Assembly: GCA_947056845.1 (NCBI GenBank)
Contig: CAMSCJ010000011.1
Location: 1 to 64,000 of the forward strand
DNA from: an uncultured Mycoplasmatota bacterium
GTDB lineage: Bacteria; Bacillota_I; Bacilli_A; RF39; UBA660
DNA length: 64,000 bases
Direction: 5' to 3'
The notes under the pieces were generated by a model that worked only from the letters and a program-made list of their open reading frames with translations, did no database searches and had not been told where the DNA came from. Shown here piece by piece: positions 8,767-17,529 of this stretch; the first letter of the stretch is position 1, and each line of letters begins with the position of its first letter. The position numbers were made by a program, and so were the translations under genes.

Positions 8767-9972
8767 TTATCTTTTAATTCGCATCATATCACTTTGACAA
8801 ACTTTTAGTTCTACTTTTAATTTTACGATTTGCTTAGGATGCCTTACTACATCAATTATATTATTAAATTCATCATATATTTCACAAATTTTAAAAGAAA
8901 AGGATTTAGTATTAGGACCAAAAATTTCTACAATATCGCCTTTTTTAAAATAATTACGTTGTTCTATTGTTGCCAAGTTAGTTTTCTCATCATAATTCAA
9001 AACAATTCCAAGAAAATCCTGATTTGATACCTCAACACGTCCATTATAATATTGACAATCAATACCACAATTACCATCAAAAAATTGCGGAACAGAATCT
9101 CTATTAGCACAGTTTCTTAAAATATTTTCATATCCTATATTATAGTGATAATTTTCTCTATCAGAAAAATATTCATCAATTGCACGCCGATAAATATTAA
9201 CAACAGTTGCAATATAATAAGTTGAACGCATCCTACCCTCAATCTTAAAAGAATCAACTCCTAATTCAATTAAATCTGGAATATGCTTTAAAAGAGATAA
9301 ATCTTTAGTACAAAAAGTAAAATCCTTTTCACCTTGAAGTTTATTTTGTCCTTCATCCAATAATTTAAAATCCCAACGACAAATTTGACTACAACCACCA
9401 CGATTAGAATCACGAGCCGTTAAAAAATTGGATAAAACACACCTACCACTATAAGATGCACACATCGCCCCATGGATAAAACACTCTAATTCAATATCAA
9501 CCTTATCCTTAATTAATTTAATATCATCAGAACTAGTCTCACGAGCTAAAACAATTCTTGAAACACCTTCACGCTTAAAAAACTTGATGGCCTCATAATT
9601 TAAAGTTGACTGCTGTGTCGATAAATGAACAGGTATTTTAGTCTTTTTAATGGCCAATTCAATAATAAAAGGATCACTTGCAATAATAGCGTCTACGCCG
9701 ATTCTATCTAAAGACTCTAAATAATTAGCTACTATATCCGCTTCCGTATTATGTAAAGCAATATTTACTGTAACATATAATTTTTTTGACAAACTATGAG
9801 TAAATAATACTGCCTCCTCTAATTGTTCTAAAGAAAAATTAATTGCGTTAGCCCTAAGACTAAACAAATCACCACCAACGTAAACCGCATCGGCTCCATA
9901 TAAAAGAGCAATTTTAAGTCGTTCTAAATCGCCAGCTGGCGCTAATAATTCTGGTTTATTCTTTTTGTCCAT
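8767..9972 (-). CDS. U32 family protein, tRNA hydroxylation (TrhP2/YrrO-like)
   Basis: A 401-residue U32 protein. It begins PELLAPAGDLERLKIAL, the usual U32 start, and has the HGAMCASYSGRC and NRGGCSQICRW cysteine signatures (about 167-200) that bind an iron-sulfur cluster in this family, then FKIEGRMRS. From knowledge of the family, YrrN/YrrO-type proteins make 5-hydroxyuridine at tRNA position 34 using prephenate. The old 'peptidase' label is unlikely to be right. It overlaps the end of the 292-residue U32-like gene by 17 bases, so the two are translationally coupled. Confidence 0.88.
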   Translation of the reverse strand: MDKKNKPELLAPAGDLERLKIALLYGADAVYVGGDLFSLRANAINFSLEQLEEAVLFTHSLSKKLYVTVNIALHNTEADIVANYLESLDRIGVDAIIASDPFIIELAIKKTKIPVHLSTQQSTLNYEAIKFFKREGVSRIVLARETSSDDIKLIKDKVDIELECFIHGAMCASYSGRCVLSNFLTARDSNRGGCSQICRWDFKLLDEGQNKLQGEKDFTFCTKDLSLLKHIPDLIELGVDSFKIEGRMRSTYYIATVVNIYRRAIDEYFSDRENYHYNIGYENILRNCANRDSVPQFFDGNCGIDCQYYNGRVEVSNQDFLGIVLNYDEKTNLATIEQRNYFKKGDIVEIFGPNTKSFSFKICEIYDEFNNIIDVVRHPKQIVKLKVELKVCQSDMMRIKR

Positions 9973-10834
9973 TTTTTTTCACCTTATAAACTGTATCCTT
10001 GTATAAAAAACCTGTATCAATATTATAATCTAATCGCATATTCACCTTATCAAATAAACTTCTATCATCAATTCCTTTTGCCTCATTAAAAAGTTCTATA
10101 ATTTCTTTAAAGACAACCTCATTTATATTAAAACTATTAAATACAAAATAATCTATTTCCCCTAAATTATGTAGATCCATTAATAAATTTAATATTTTAC
10201 TAGAATAAACTGTTGTACCCTTTTCACTTATAATTGGGTAAATATTTCCTTCTTTTTCTAAATAATTTATTTTTGAATTATCACTTAAAGAAAATTTGTC
10301 TAAATAATTTTTAACAAGTGGTCTTTTAGAAGTAAACATAGGTATAAAACCAAATACATTCATCATAAGTGAACAACTTGTTTTTTTTCTTATAAGAAGA
10401 ATTTCATCAATTGTTAATTCACTAGACAAATAACTAGCAAATACACCTTTTTTATACCAATAATTAATAGTTTGATAATTAGTGACTAAATGTTCTTGAT
10501 TCCAAACTAATTTTAGATTTAAACCCAATTCTTCATTTAAATTAACAATCGCAATATCATAAAAAATTAAACCAGTAATCTCTAAATTAGATAGCTCTTT
10601 TAAAATATTAGTCAATTCAATTAATTGATTATTATGTATATTTTTATTTAGACTTACAAAAATCTCTTTTTTGCTTTCTAAACATAGTTTTATAATTTTC
10701 TTTGCTTCTTCCATATCAAAATAACATGGTAAATTCACACTTAAATTCTTTATACCAATTATAAAGCCATCACATATATTAAGCAAATTATTTATTTGTT
10801 TCATAGATTTAGCGATTATAATTTTTTTACTCAT
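9956..10834 (-). CDS. U32-like protein, partner of the following gene (TrhP1/YrrN-like)
   Basis: A 292-residue protein with a TIM-barrel-like pattern. It has LKLVWNQEHLVTNYQTINYW (the U32 'learned position' strand) and SLMMNVFGFIPMFTSKRPLVKNY, but lacks the cysteine cluster of the next gene. This matches the short YrrN type that pairs with YrrO in Bacillus. The start has GGAGTGA. It overlaps the U32 gene that follows, and the two probably work together on wobble-uridine hydroxylation. Confidence 0.78.
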   Translation of the reverse strand: MSKKIIIAKSMKQINNLLNICDGFIIGIKNLSVNLPCYFDMEEAKKIIKLCLESKKEIFVSLNKNIHNNQLIELTNILKELSNLEITGLIFYDIAIVNLNEELGLNLKLVWNQEHLVTNYQTINYWYKKGVFASYLSSELTIDEILLIRKKTSCSLMMNVFGFIPMFTSKRPLVKNYLDKFSLSDNSKINYLEKEGNIYPIISEKGTTVYSSKILNLLMDLHNLGEIDYFVFNSFNINEVVFKEIIELFNEAKGIDDRSLFDKVNMRLDYNIDTGFLYKDTVYKVKKNGQKE

Positions 10835-10872
10835 TTTTTCACTCCAATCGCTAGTATAGCATAAAATAGAAT

Positions 10873-11553
10873 CTAATTCAAATGTGAGTCTTTTATTTCT
10901 ATATTACTATCCATCAATAACTCATGCATAAACTCCTCTTGATTTTCAATATCAAGTTCTTCGATTCTATCAACACGACATTTTTCAGAAATTAAAATAG
11001 CTTCAATTTTTTTTACAGCCTCAGATACATCATTATTAATAACTACATAATTATATTTAGATATTTCATTTAACTCCTGATAAGCCGTTTTAAAACGTCG
11101 GATAATCTGTGCTTTTGTTTCACTACCTCTAGCTATAATTCGTCTTTTTAATTCCTGCATTGAAGGCGCCAAAACAAAAATTAAAATCGTCTCAGGAAAT
11201 TTTTCCTTTATAATCTTAGCCCCTTGTACCTCGATTTCTAAAATTACATCTTTACCACTATTTAGTTGCTGCTCAATCTCCATCTTAGGTGTACCATAAT
11301 AATGATCATGAACTAATGCATACTCTAAAAAATCATCATTAGCTATTTTCTGTTCAAACTCTTCCCTACTGACAAAATGATATGTAACATCATCTATATC
11401 ACCCTTACGTATTTCTCTTGATGTATAAGATACAGATAAAATTAAATCATCATTATTGTTTAACAATTCCTTAATTACCGTTCCTTTTCCGGCACAAGTA
11501 GTTCCAGATATAATAATTAATGATCCTTTTTTATTTTTCTTTATTGACCCCAT
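10873..11553 (-). CDS. gmk: guanylate kinase
   Basis: Converts GMP and ATP to GDP and ADP. The P-loop reads SGTTCAGKGT, a variant of the more usual SGPSGVGKGT. The GMP-binding region is present (YTSREIRKGD, YHFVSREEFE, DFLEYALVHDHYYGTP). LEIEVQGA and RRIIARG follow. The C-terminal tail (about 190-226) is longer and more acidic than usual. I place the start at ATG 11553 because AAGGGTGA lies just before it; the open frame starts three codons earlier with a GTG inside that ribosome site. The rnf terminator at 11634-11660 separates it from rnfB. Confidence 0.95.
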   Translation of the reverse strand: MGSIKKNKKGSLIIISGTTCAGKGTVIKELLNNNDDLILSVSYTSREIRKGDIDDVTYHFVSREEFEQKIANDDFLEYALVHDHYYGTPKMEIEQQLNSGKDVILEIEVQGAKIIKEKFPETILIFVLAPSMQELKRRIIARGSETKAQIIRRFKTAYQELNEISKYNYVVINNDVSEAVKKIEAILISEKCRVDRIEELDIENQEEFMHELLMDSNIEIKDSHLN

Positions 11554-11633
11554 TCTAATCACCCTTTTAATTAATTATTACCATTATACTATTTATTAAA
11601 ATTTTTACAATACTTATTTTCATTATAATCATA

Positions 11634-11660
11634 TAAAAAAATTTATCAAAATGATAAATT
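11634..11660 (-). terminator. intrinsic terminator of the rnf operon
   Basis: On the minus strand, AATTTATCA/TGATAAATT with a 3-base loop is followed by seven T, starting about 13 bases after the rnfB stop. Confidence 0.9.
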
Positions 11661-11672
11661 AAATAACCACTA

Positions 11673-11930
11673 CTATAATTTACTTATATAATCTTCCATA
11701 TTCTCTAAATTTTGACCCTTAAGAGGCTTACATTTTTTATACGCATTAATATCTTCACACATTTTTTTTGCCATACCACTACAACTTCCAAATCCACAAG
11801 CCCCACAATTATATCCTGGTAACAACTCTAAAAACTTCCCTTCCTTTTTGTTTTGTAATTTAGAATCTAGAATAACAATAATTAAACTAAGAAAAAAAGC
11901 TAATAAAGTCACAATTAAAATACCGATCAT
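11673..11930 (-). CDS. rnfB: minimal RnfB: membrane helix plus one 4Fe-4S domain
   Basis: An 85-residue protein with an N-terminal membrane helix (about 2-22) and the RnfB-type iron-sulfur motif: Cys42, Cys45, Cys50 and Cys67 in NCGACGFGSC...YKKCKP. Normal RnfB is about 190-330 residues and has one or more ferredoxin domains after this region. Here the reading frame stops cleanly and a terminator follows, so the protein is genuinely short, not frameshifted. Its ATG overlaps the stop of the 35-codon Cys-rich small ORF (TAATG), giving tight coupling. It should anchor a cluster next to RnfA/RnfE. Confidence 0.82.
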   Translation of the reverse strand: MIGILIVTLLAFFLSLIIVILDSKLQNKKEGKFLELLPGYNCGACGFGSCSGMAKKMCEDINAYKKCKPLKGQNLENMEDYISKL

Positions 11931-12037
11931 TATTTATCACCCTTGCATCTTAAACAATTCTGGCAATTTTTGCAACCTTTAGATTTATATAATAAAATAT
12001 TAAATAAAAATAAAATTGTTAAAATAATATAAGCCAT
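11930..12037 (-). CDS. small Cys-rich membrane protein (35 aa) inside the rnf operon
   Basis: This frame is too short for usual gene calling. It starts with ATG directly after the TAG of rnfA and its TAA shares a base with the rnfB ATG. It encodes a membrane helix (about 2-17), a KSKG linker, then four evenly spaced cysteines, Cys22, 25, 28 and 31, in GCKNCQNCLRC, and a charged tail. The CxxCxxCxxC pattern resembles ferredoxin loops and the FeoB-associated small Cys-rich membrane proteins. I infer a metal or Fe-S binding subunit of this Rnf complex. Junctions on both sides make it very likely to be translated. Confidence 0.75.
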   Translation of the reverse strand: MAYIILTILFLFNILLYKSKGCKNCQNCLRCKGDK

Positions 12038-12607
12038 CTATACACCTATAAAACGAGAAAATATAAGCGCCATTATAAAAGCTGTAATTAAAGCAATCGG
12101 ATAGCCTTTAAAATTTTTAGGAATTTGGCAATGCTCAAGTCTTTCACGTATACTTGCAAAAACATAAATAACCAAAGTAAAACCTATACTACTACCAATA
12201 CTAAAAACTAATGTTTCTATTAAATTATAATTACTATTAGAGGCAAGTAAAACTGTCCCTAATACAGCACAATTAGTAGTAATGAGTGGTAAATAAAGAC
12301 CTAAATTCTTATAAACAATGGGATAATATTTTTTTAATACAATTTCAACAATTTGCACAATTGCCGAAATAACTAAAATAAAAATAATGGTTCTTAAATA
12401 AACTGTATTAGTTGGAACTAAAATATATTTATAAATTAAAAATGTAAGCAAACTAGATAAAACAACAACAATCATAACAGAAAATCCCATCGATAAAGCG
12501 TTTTTTTCTTTATTTGATGTTCCAAAAAAAGGACACATACCTAAAAATTTTGTTAAGACAATATTCTCTGTAAAAATACTAAGCATCAATATACTAATTA
12601 GATTCAT
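12038..12607 (-). CDS. rnfA: Rnf complex membrane subunit RnfA
   Basis: A 189-residue integral membrane protein with about six helices, the normal family size. The signature TENIVLTKFLGMCPFFGTSN is near the N-terminus and NCAVLGTVLLAS is in the middle; their cysteines sit in the membrane and bind the intramembrane iron-sulfur site shared with RnfE. It starts inside the rnfE end (14-base overlap), with GGAGGATAACC before ATG. Part of the ferredoxin:NAD-type, ion-translocating electron-transfer complex. Confidence 0.95.
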   Translation of the reverse strand: MNLISILMLSIFTENIVLTKFLGMCPFFGTSNKEKNALSMGFSVMIVVVLSSLLTFLIYKYILVPTNTVYLRTIIFILVISAIVQIVEIVLKKYYPIVYKNLGLYLPLITTNCAVLGTVLLASNSNYNLIETLVFSIGSSIGFTLVIYVFASIRERLEHCQIPKNFKGYPIALITAFIMALIFSRFIGV

Positions 12608-13232
12608 GGTTATCCTCCTTTTTAAAAACCTTAAATAAAGCTATTAAGAAACCTAAAACAAGAAAAGCCCCAGCTCCTGATACAAAAATAGGATTAGGAA
12701 GTAAACTCATATCAGGATATACTTTATAGATGGCTCGGTAACCAGTTAGTTCACTTAAACTACTCATAAATGTAATTGTATTGGCACCCAATATCTCTCT
12801 AATAGAACCAATAAGCATTAAAGAAATAGTAAATCCAAGACCTATACCAATACTATCCTTAAAAGTATAAACAATATCCCTTTTACTTGCTACTGATAAA
12901 GCTCGTCCCAAAACCACACAATTAACAACAATTAGAGATAAATAAACGCCCAATTGCTCTGATAGTTTAGGTACATATTTATTCAATAGTAACTCTAAAA
13001 TCGTAACGACGGTTCCAATAATTAAAATATAGACAGGAATCCTAACATTATCAGGGATTATTTTTCTTATCAGACTAATAAGCCCATTTGATACACATAA
13101 CACTATCAAAAAACAAAGTCCCATCATATATGAACTTTCAAAATTAGTTGTTACAGCTAAAGCTGGGCAAAGTCCAAGCATTAATACAAAAAGTGGATTT
13201 TCATTAATTATTGTCCTAAATATTTGTTTCAT
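12594..13232 (-). CDS. rnfE: Rnf complex membrane subunit RnfE
   Basis: An integral membrane subunit paralogous to RnfA, with about six helices. It carries NPLFVLMLGLCPALAVTTNF at the start and VNCVVLGRA in the middle, the two cysteine-bearing half-sites of the intramembrane cluster. I place the start at ATG 13232 because GGAGGG lies 7 bases upstream. The open frame begins six codons earlier, inside the ribosome site, and would overlap the previous gene. The C-terminus ends in a charged cytoplasmic tail. Confidence 0.94.
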   Translation of the reverse strand: MKQIFRTIINENPLFVLMLGLCPALAVTTNFESSYMMGLCFLIVLCVSNGLISLIRKIIPDNVRIPVYILIIGTVVTILELLLNKYVPKLSEQLGVYLSLIVVNCVVLGRALSVASKRDIVYTFKDSIGIGLGFTISLMLIGSIREILGANTITFMSSLSELTGYRAIYKVYPDMSLLPNPIFVSGAGAFLVLGFLIALFKVFKKEDNHESN

Positions 13233-13242
13233 AATTACCCTC

Positions 13243-14073
13243 CTAACCAATCGTATAAATTCTTTTTATTTCGTTTAAAACAACTGCTTCGCAATCAAAT
13301 AAATTTTCGACTTGTTTATTATCAAAAACATAATTACAACCATCAATTAAATCACGCAATTGTCCTTCTCCTATAACATTGATAGCTGGAAAATAATATT
13401 TAGTATTATTATGTTCTAAAGATAAAGGATTAGAAATGTCATAAATTAAATAATCTTCCTTAGTTATTTTTACAATGTTATAAGAATGTAATTCTGATGT
13501 AATATTATCAATACCAAATTTTTCTAACTTTCCATAAATGAAATAACTATTTAATCCTAATAAACTTAAAATATTTTGCAAAATGGCTGATCTTTCTAAG
13601 CACATGGCAGCTCCTTTTTCTGTTAATTTGTGAACCGATAAACCTTCAACATCGAATATTTTATTTTGTAATTCACTAGAGTACTCACAATAAACTTCAT
13701 TACGTTTTTTTTGACTACCCATAAGGCCAAATGTATCAGTAAAGTAATTTTGCAAATCTTGAAACATTTTAATAATCTCATCTTCATTAATATGATTTTT
13801 ATATTTATTAATAAAATCATAATAAATATTTATATTATCTAAGTAAAATGCTTCAGCACTTTTAGAAGATTTTATTGGACTATTAGAAGAAATATAACCC
13901 TTATAAATCGATAAAACCCTATTATCCTCAGTTATACCCAATTTTTGTTCTTTTGTTCTTTTTTCTAACCACAAAACTCTATTTATGACATATTCTTTTA
14001 AATCATCATTATCTAAGTTTTTAATTTCTTTACTAACATTAGCAAAATCATCAACCTGAAAATTTCCATCCAT
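13243..14073 (-). CDS. transglutaminase-like (Cys-His-Asp) protein inside the rnf operon
   Basis: A 276-residue soluble protein. The C-terminal half has the order and spacing of a transglutaminase/papain-like triad: Cys158 in GAAMCLERSAIL, His196 in SELHSYNIV and Asp212 in LIYDISNP. The N-terminal half is helical and unassigned. No signal peptide is seen, so it is cytoplasmic. Its ATG shares one base with the stop of the 30-codon small ORF, and RnfE starts 10 bases after its stop, so it is a true operon member. Such domains can be peptidases, amidases or inactive binders. A role in Rnf assembly is only inference. Confidence 0.7.
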   Translation of the reverse strand: MDGNFQVDDFANVSKEIKNLDNDDLKEYVINRVLWLEKRTKEQKLGITEDNRVLSIYKGYISSNSPIKSSKSAEAFYLDNINIYYDFINKYKNHINEDEIIKMFQDLQNYFTDTFGLMGSQKKRNEVYCEYSSELQNKIFDVEGLSVHKLTEKGAAMCLERSAILQNILSLLGLNSYFIYGKLEKFGIDNITSELHSYNIVKITKEDYLIYDISNPLSLEHNNTKYYFPAINVIGEGQLRDLIDGCNYVFDNKQVENLFDCEAVVLNEIKRIYTIG

Positions 14074-14165
14074 TAATTAGTCCCCCTAAATACTAAATAG
14101 ATTAGTGTCGAACAAATTAAAGCTGTTAATGTTAAAGCCAAAATGGACTTTATTTTTTTACCCAT
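14073..14165 (-). CDS. 30-residue single-helix membrane peptide in the rnf operon
   Basis: An unlisted short frame. ATG at 14165 overlaps the end of the RnfD-G fusion gene by 8 bases (ATGGGTAA) and its TAA shares a base with the next ATG. The peptide has a KKIK start, one hydrophobic helix of about 18 residues with a Cys, and an FRGTN tail. The two coupled junctions argue for translation. It could be a small Rnf accessory subunit; no homologue is known to me. Confidence 0.6.
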   Translation of the reverse strand: MGKKIKSILALTLTALICSTLIYLVFRGTN

Positions 14166-15930
14166 TAGTATCACCTATATGTACCTTTAAAGTTTCGATT
14201 AAGGCTTGTTTTAAAGAGGTAGAAGTAATCGTGGCTCCAGCAACTGTATCAACATCTTCTAATTTAGATTGATTAGCAAGCAAATAATTAATATAATCAC
14301 TCTCTAGCACTTTTCCATAATAACTATCATTTTGTTCTAAAACAACAACACTAGTTATAATATTATCAATAATTGTAATATTTAATTTGAGTTTACTAGA
14401 AAAGCCTTTTTTAGTAACGATATATTCGTGTATATTGCCATTTATATTGTGTTCTAACACTTCAAAATCTTTATCAATAACAACATCGCCTTTTATCTCT
14501 TCATTACCGTTTTCTTTATAATCGTCTATTGTATTAATAAGCATCTTCTTTAATCCATTTGATGTAAATGTAACACCTGCTACTATATCAACATCGTTAA
14601 GTTTAGCTTGATTTTTAATTAAGGTATTTAAATAATTAGCCTGTGTAATTTTAGAATAATAACTATCATTTTGTTCTAGTATTTCATAAGAGACAACCTT
14701 ATCATTAGTTATAACTATTTTGGCTTTTAAAGTGCTACTATAACCTTTTTCTCCAACCATATATGCTACAGTATTACCATTTATCTCTTTAGAATAGATT
14801 TCAAAGTTTGGATCTATTTCTGTATCATTCCCTTTTCGGTAACCAATTCCAATATAGCAACTAATACCTAGCATTAAAATAATTAGAGTACTAAAATATG
14901 GTATTGACCTTTTTATATTAAAACGTGCTCGAACTCCAATTTTATCAATTATAAATACAAGCATATTCATAGTTAAAATACTAGTTAAAACGCCTTCTGG
15001 GTAAGGAGTTAGGTGTCTAAATACAATTGTTAAAATCCCAAGTGATATACCATATAAGGCTTGTCCTACAAAAGTAGTTGGACTAGTAACAGGATCAGTT
15101 GCCATAAAAACAGCTCCAAACATTAGTCCTCCACTTAAGATTTGAAATAATGAATAGGTACGTTCTAAATCATTAAATAAACCAATTATAAAGGCCATTA
15201 TAAAAACTGTTGATACATAAAAAACTGGAATTCGCCATTTAATCGTTTTCGTTAATGTTAAATAAAGAAAAGCAACTATACAAAGTAAAGCACTTGTTTC
15301 GCCAACAGCTCCAGGAATTGTTCCAACAAAAAAATTCATCAAACTTCCATAAGGTCTAACTAACTCGTTATAACTACCAATGCCTTCAACTAGACTGGCA
15401 TTCGTAAGGGGTGTTGATGAGGCAATCGTATCAAGTTCATAACTATTATGATAAACATATTTTCCAAAGGTAATTGCATAAGCTGTAATTATAAATATTC
15501 TTCCAACTAATGCAGGATTAAAAATATTATTCCCAAAACCTCCAAACAATAATTTACCAACCAAAGTGGCAACAAATGCTCCTAAAATAAGCATGGAAAA
15601 AGGTGTATTTAAAGGCATAATAAGTCCTAAAAATAATCCTGGATAAAAACTAAAAGAGTTTTTTACATATTTTAAAGCGTCAACTTTTAAAAAAATACTC
15701 GCATATAACATCTCGGTTAAAAAGGATGTTAAAGCTGGTAAAATAACAACCATTAATGGTAGAAATAAACCTTTTATATCAGTTAATCCATTTTTATATG
15801 GAATAATCCCATTTTTATAAAACGCAAATATAATAATTGGTAAAAGAGCAATAAATAAATGGAGCATCATCTTTGATGTTTTATTTTTTGAATTTAAAAA
15901 TGGTCCTTTTTCTACATCAAATGTTTTCAT
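14158..15930 (-). CDS. rnfD: RnfD fused to two RnfG-type FMN-binding domains
   Basis: A 590-residue protein. Residues 1-350 are RnfD: about ten membrane helices, FNPALVGRIF, and a STPLT site where Thr173 should carry covalent FMN. From about 375 to 588 come two FMN-binding (RnfG/NqrC-type) domains in tandem, each with KGxSS...ILEQNDSYY, ending in VAGVTFTS (Thr454) and VAGATITS (Thr567), the covalent FMN threonines. No separate rnfG gene exists in the operon, so the fusion replaces it. The gene begins on the last base of rnfC. A duplicated G domain would add one extra flavin. Confidence 0.9.
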   Translation of the reverse strand: MKTFDVEKGPFLNSKNKTSKMMLHLFIALLPIIIFAFYKNGIIPYKNGLTDIKGLFLPLMVVILPALTSFLTEMLYASIFLKVDALKYVKNSFSFYPGLFLGLIMPLNTPFSMLILGAFVATLVGKLLFGGFGNNIFNPALVGRIFIITAYAITFGKYVYHNSYELDTIASSTPLTNASLVEGIGSYNELVRPYGSLMNFFVGTIPGAVGETSALLCIVAFLYLTLTKTIKWRIPVFYVSTVFIMAFIIGLFNDLERTYSLFQILSGGLMFGAVFMATDPVTSPTTFVGQALYGISLGILTIVFRHLTPYPEGVLTSILTMNMLVFIIDKIGVRARFNIKRSIPYFSTLIILMLGISCYIGIGYRKGNDTEIDPNFEIYSKEINGNTVAYMVGEKGYSSTLKAKIVITNDKVVSYEILEQNDSYYSKITQANYLNTLIKNQAKLNDVDIVAGVTFTSNGLKKMLINTIDDYKENGNEEIKGDVVIDKDFEVLEHNINGNIHEYIVTKKGFSSKLKLNITIIDNIITSVVVLEQNDSYYGKVLESDYINYLLANQSKLEDVDTVAGATITSTSLKQALIETLKVHIGDTNG

Positions 15931-17210
15931 TATTTATTCTCCTTCCTAATTGTATCTTTAGCCTTTTGAACATAATCCCTAACCCTTATTTTTGATGGGC
16001 AAACATAAGTGCATAAACCACACTCGATACAACGATTGACTTCATATTTTTTGAGTTCATCAGGATTTTCACAATCGTTTTTAATTAAAACTGGAGCTAA
16101 TTTAGCTGGACAATATTTAACACAAAGTCCACATCTTAAACATTCAATACAGTTTTCTTGTTTTAATTTTGGTAAAACTAAAACACAATTTAAATTTGGC
16201 GTAATGACTAAATCATCACACTTCATACTATTACCCATCATTGGTCCACCAGCTATAAATAATAAATCATTAGTGTTTTTATATTTACAATATTTTTTAA
16301 TAATTTCACTAACTAGAGTTCCAAACTTTGCTTTGATATTAAGGGTTTTCTCTATCCCCTCACCAGTAAAAGTAACAATTCTAGAAAGTAAAGGTTTACT
16401 ATATTTTAAACTTTCGTAAATCGCATAAATAGTCGAAACATTATTAACAACCGTATTAACTTCAATTGGTAATCTATCATAAGATTTTTTCAAAATTTCC
16501 TCTACAATACTTTTTTCCCATCCCATTGGATAAAGATTTGGCATTAAATAAATTTTTATATTAGGAAATGTACCAATATATTTATTAAAAGCATTAATTA
16601 TTTTTGTATTTGTTTTTTTAATAGCGATATAAGCTTCGCTAATATTATTAATTTTTAAAATAGCATTTACACCTTCTAAAATTTCTTCAGCATGATCTAA
16701 AGCGAGAGTATAATCAGCGGTAATATAAGGTTCACATTCTACGGCATTAATAATTAAAGTTTTAATATTCTTATCAGTATCATATTTAGCAAAGGTTGGA
16801 AAATTTGCTCCACCTAATCCAACAATAGCATTATTTTTTAATATATCTATAAAGTTATCTTTACTAATTTTGGTAATGTCATCACATATTGGTATCTTTT
16901 TTTCCACTAATTCTTTAAAATCATTTTGAATTACAACACACTTTATTTTTTCACCATTTAAATAATACTTTTCTTCAAAACCAATTACAGTTCCACTTAC
17001 AGTAGATAAAATAGGGATTGGGAAATTTCCCTGTCTTTTACCTAGCGTAGTCCCCTTATATACATAATCATTTTTTTTAACGAAAACACTAATATTAGTG
17101 TCATATCCACTAATAAGAGGTATATATACATACTCGGGATTTAAATACTCGGTCAATTTATTTTTTAATGACATATTTTTTTTGCCGGAAATTTTAAAAC
17201 CTGTTACCAT
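15930..17210 (-). CDS. rnfC: Rnf complex peripheral NADH-binding subunit RnfC
   Basis: A 426-residue protein. The N-terminal barrel-sandwich part is followed by the NADH/FMN-binding fold with VGLGGANFPTFAKY (about 131-144) and NAVECEPYITADY. A SLBB-like region leads to two 4Fe-4S motifs near the C-terminus, CIECLRCGLCVKYCP and CIECGLCTYVCP. It is the first gene of the operon and overlaps the next ATG by one base. ATG with GGAG upstream. It exchanges electrons with NAD(H) on the cytoplasmic face. Confidence 0.95.
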   Translation of the reverse strand: MVTGFKISGKKNMSLKNKLTEYLNPEYVYIPLISGYDTNISVFVKKNDYVYKGTTLGKRQGNFPIPILSTVSGTVIGFEEKYYLNGEKIKCVVIQNDFKELVEKKIPICDDITKISKDNFIDILKNNAIVGLGGANFPTFAKYDTDKNIKTLIINAVECEPYITADYTLALDHAEEILEGVNAILKINNISEAYIAIKKTNTKIINAFNKYIGTFPNIKIYLMPNLYPMGWEKSIVEEILKKSYDRLPIEVNTVVNNVSTIYAIYESLKYSKPLLSRIVTFTGEGIEKTLNIKAKFGTLVSEIIKKYCKYKNTNDLLFIAGGPMMGNSMKCDDLVITPNLNCVLVLPKLKQENCIECLRCGLCVKYCPAKLAPVLIKNDCENPDELKKYEVNRCIECGLCTYVCPSKIRVRDYVQKAKDTIRKENK

Positions 17211-17490
17211 AAACTATGCTCCATTCTACTATATATTAATTATACCTTTTTTTTAAATAAAATAAAAGATACTAATTAAACAATATTTTATATATTTAAG
17301 CACTAATATCATTTCTTCGACATAAATTACTTGTCATTTAATAAATCTAAGTTATAATTTTGTACTACCACTCGTTGGAAGTGAAATAATGAAACAAAAA
17401 ATATAGAAAATTTTTTTACAATTATTATTTCTAATAAAATATGAGAAATAAGCATAAAGAAATAAACAGAACAATTATTTATAGAGACTA
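17211..17490. other. intergenic region upstream of rnfC
   Basis: There is no open frame of note. On the minus strand a TATAAT hexamer at about 17243-17238 lies about 28 bases ahead of the rnfC start, with no clear -35 element. I see no riboswitch fold in the rest of this AT-rich stretch. Confidence 0.4.
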
Positions 17491-17529
17491 AAAAGCAATA
17501 GATAACTTTTTAAAACATCTATTGCTTTT
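17491..17529 (-). terminator. intrinsic terminator of miaA, containing its stop codon
   Basis: A 13-bp perfect stem (AAAAGCAATAGAT and its complement) with a 13-base loop, followed by T residues on the minus strand. The miaA TAG stop lies in the left arm. Confidence 0.9.

Noticed and set aside
16009-16419. 136-codon plus-strand frame
   Set aside because: Antisense to the RnfC iron-sulfur region; no independent signals.
17331-17420. Possible small RNA or riboswitch upstream of rnfC
   Set aside because: No conserved motif or stable stem could be identified by eye apart from the miaA terminator.
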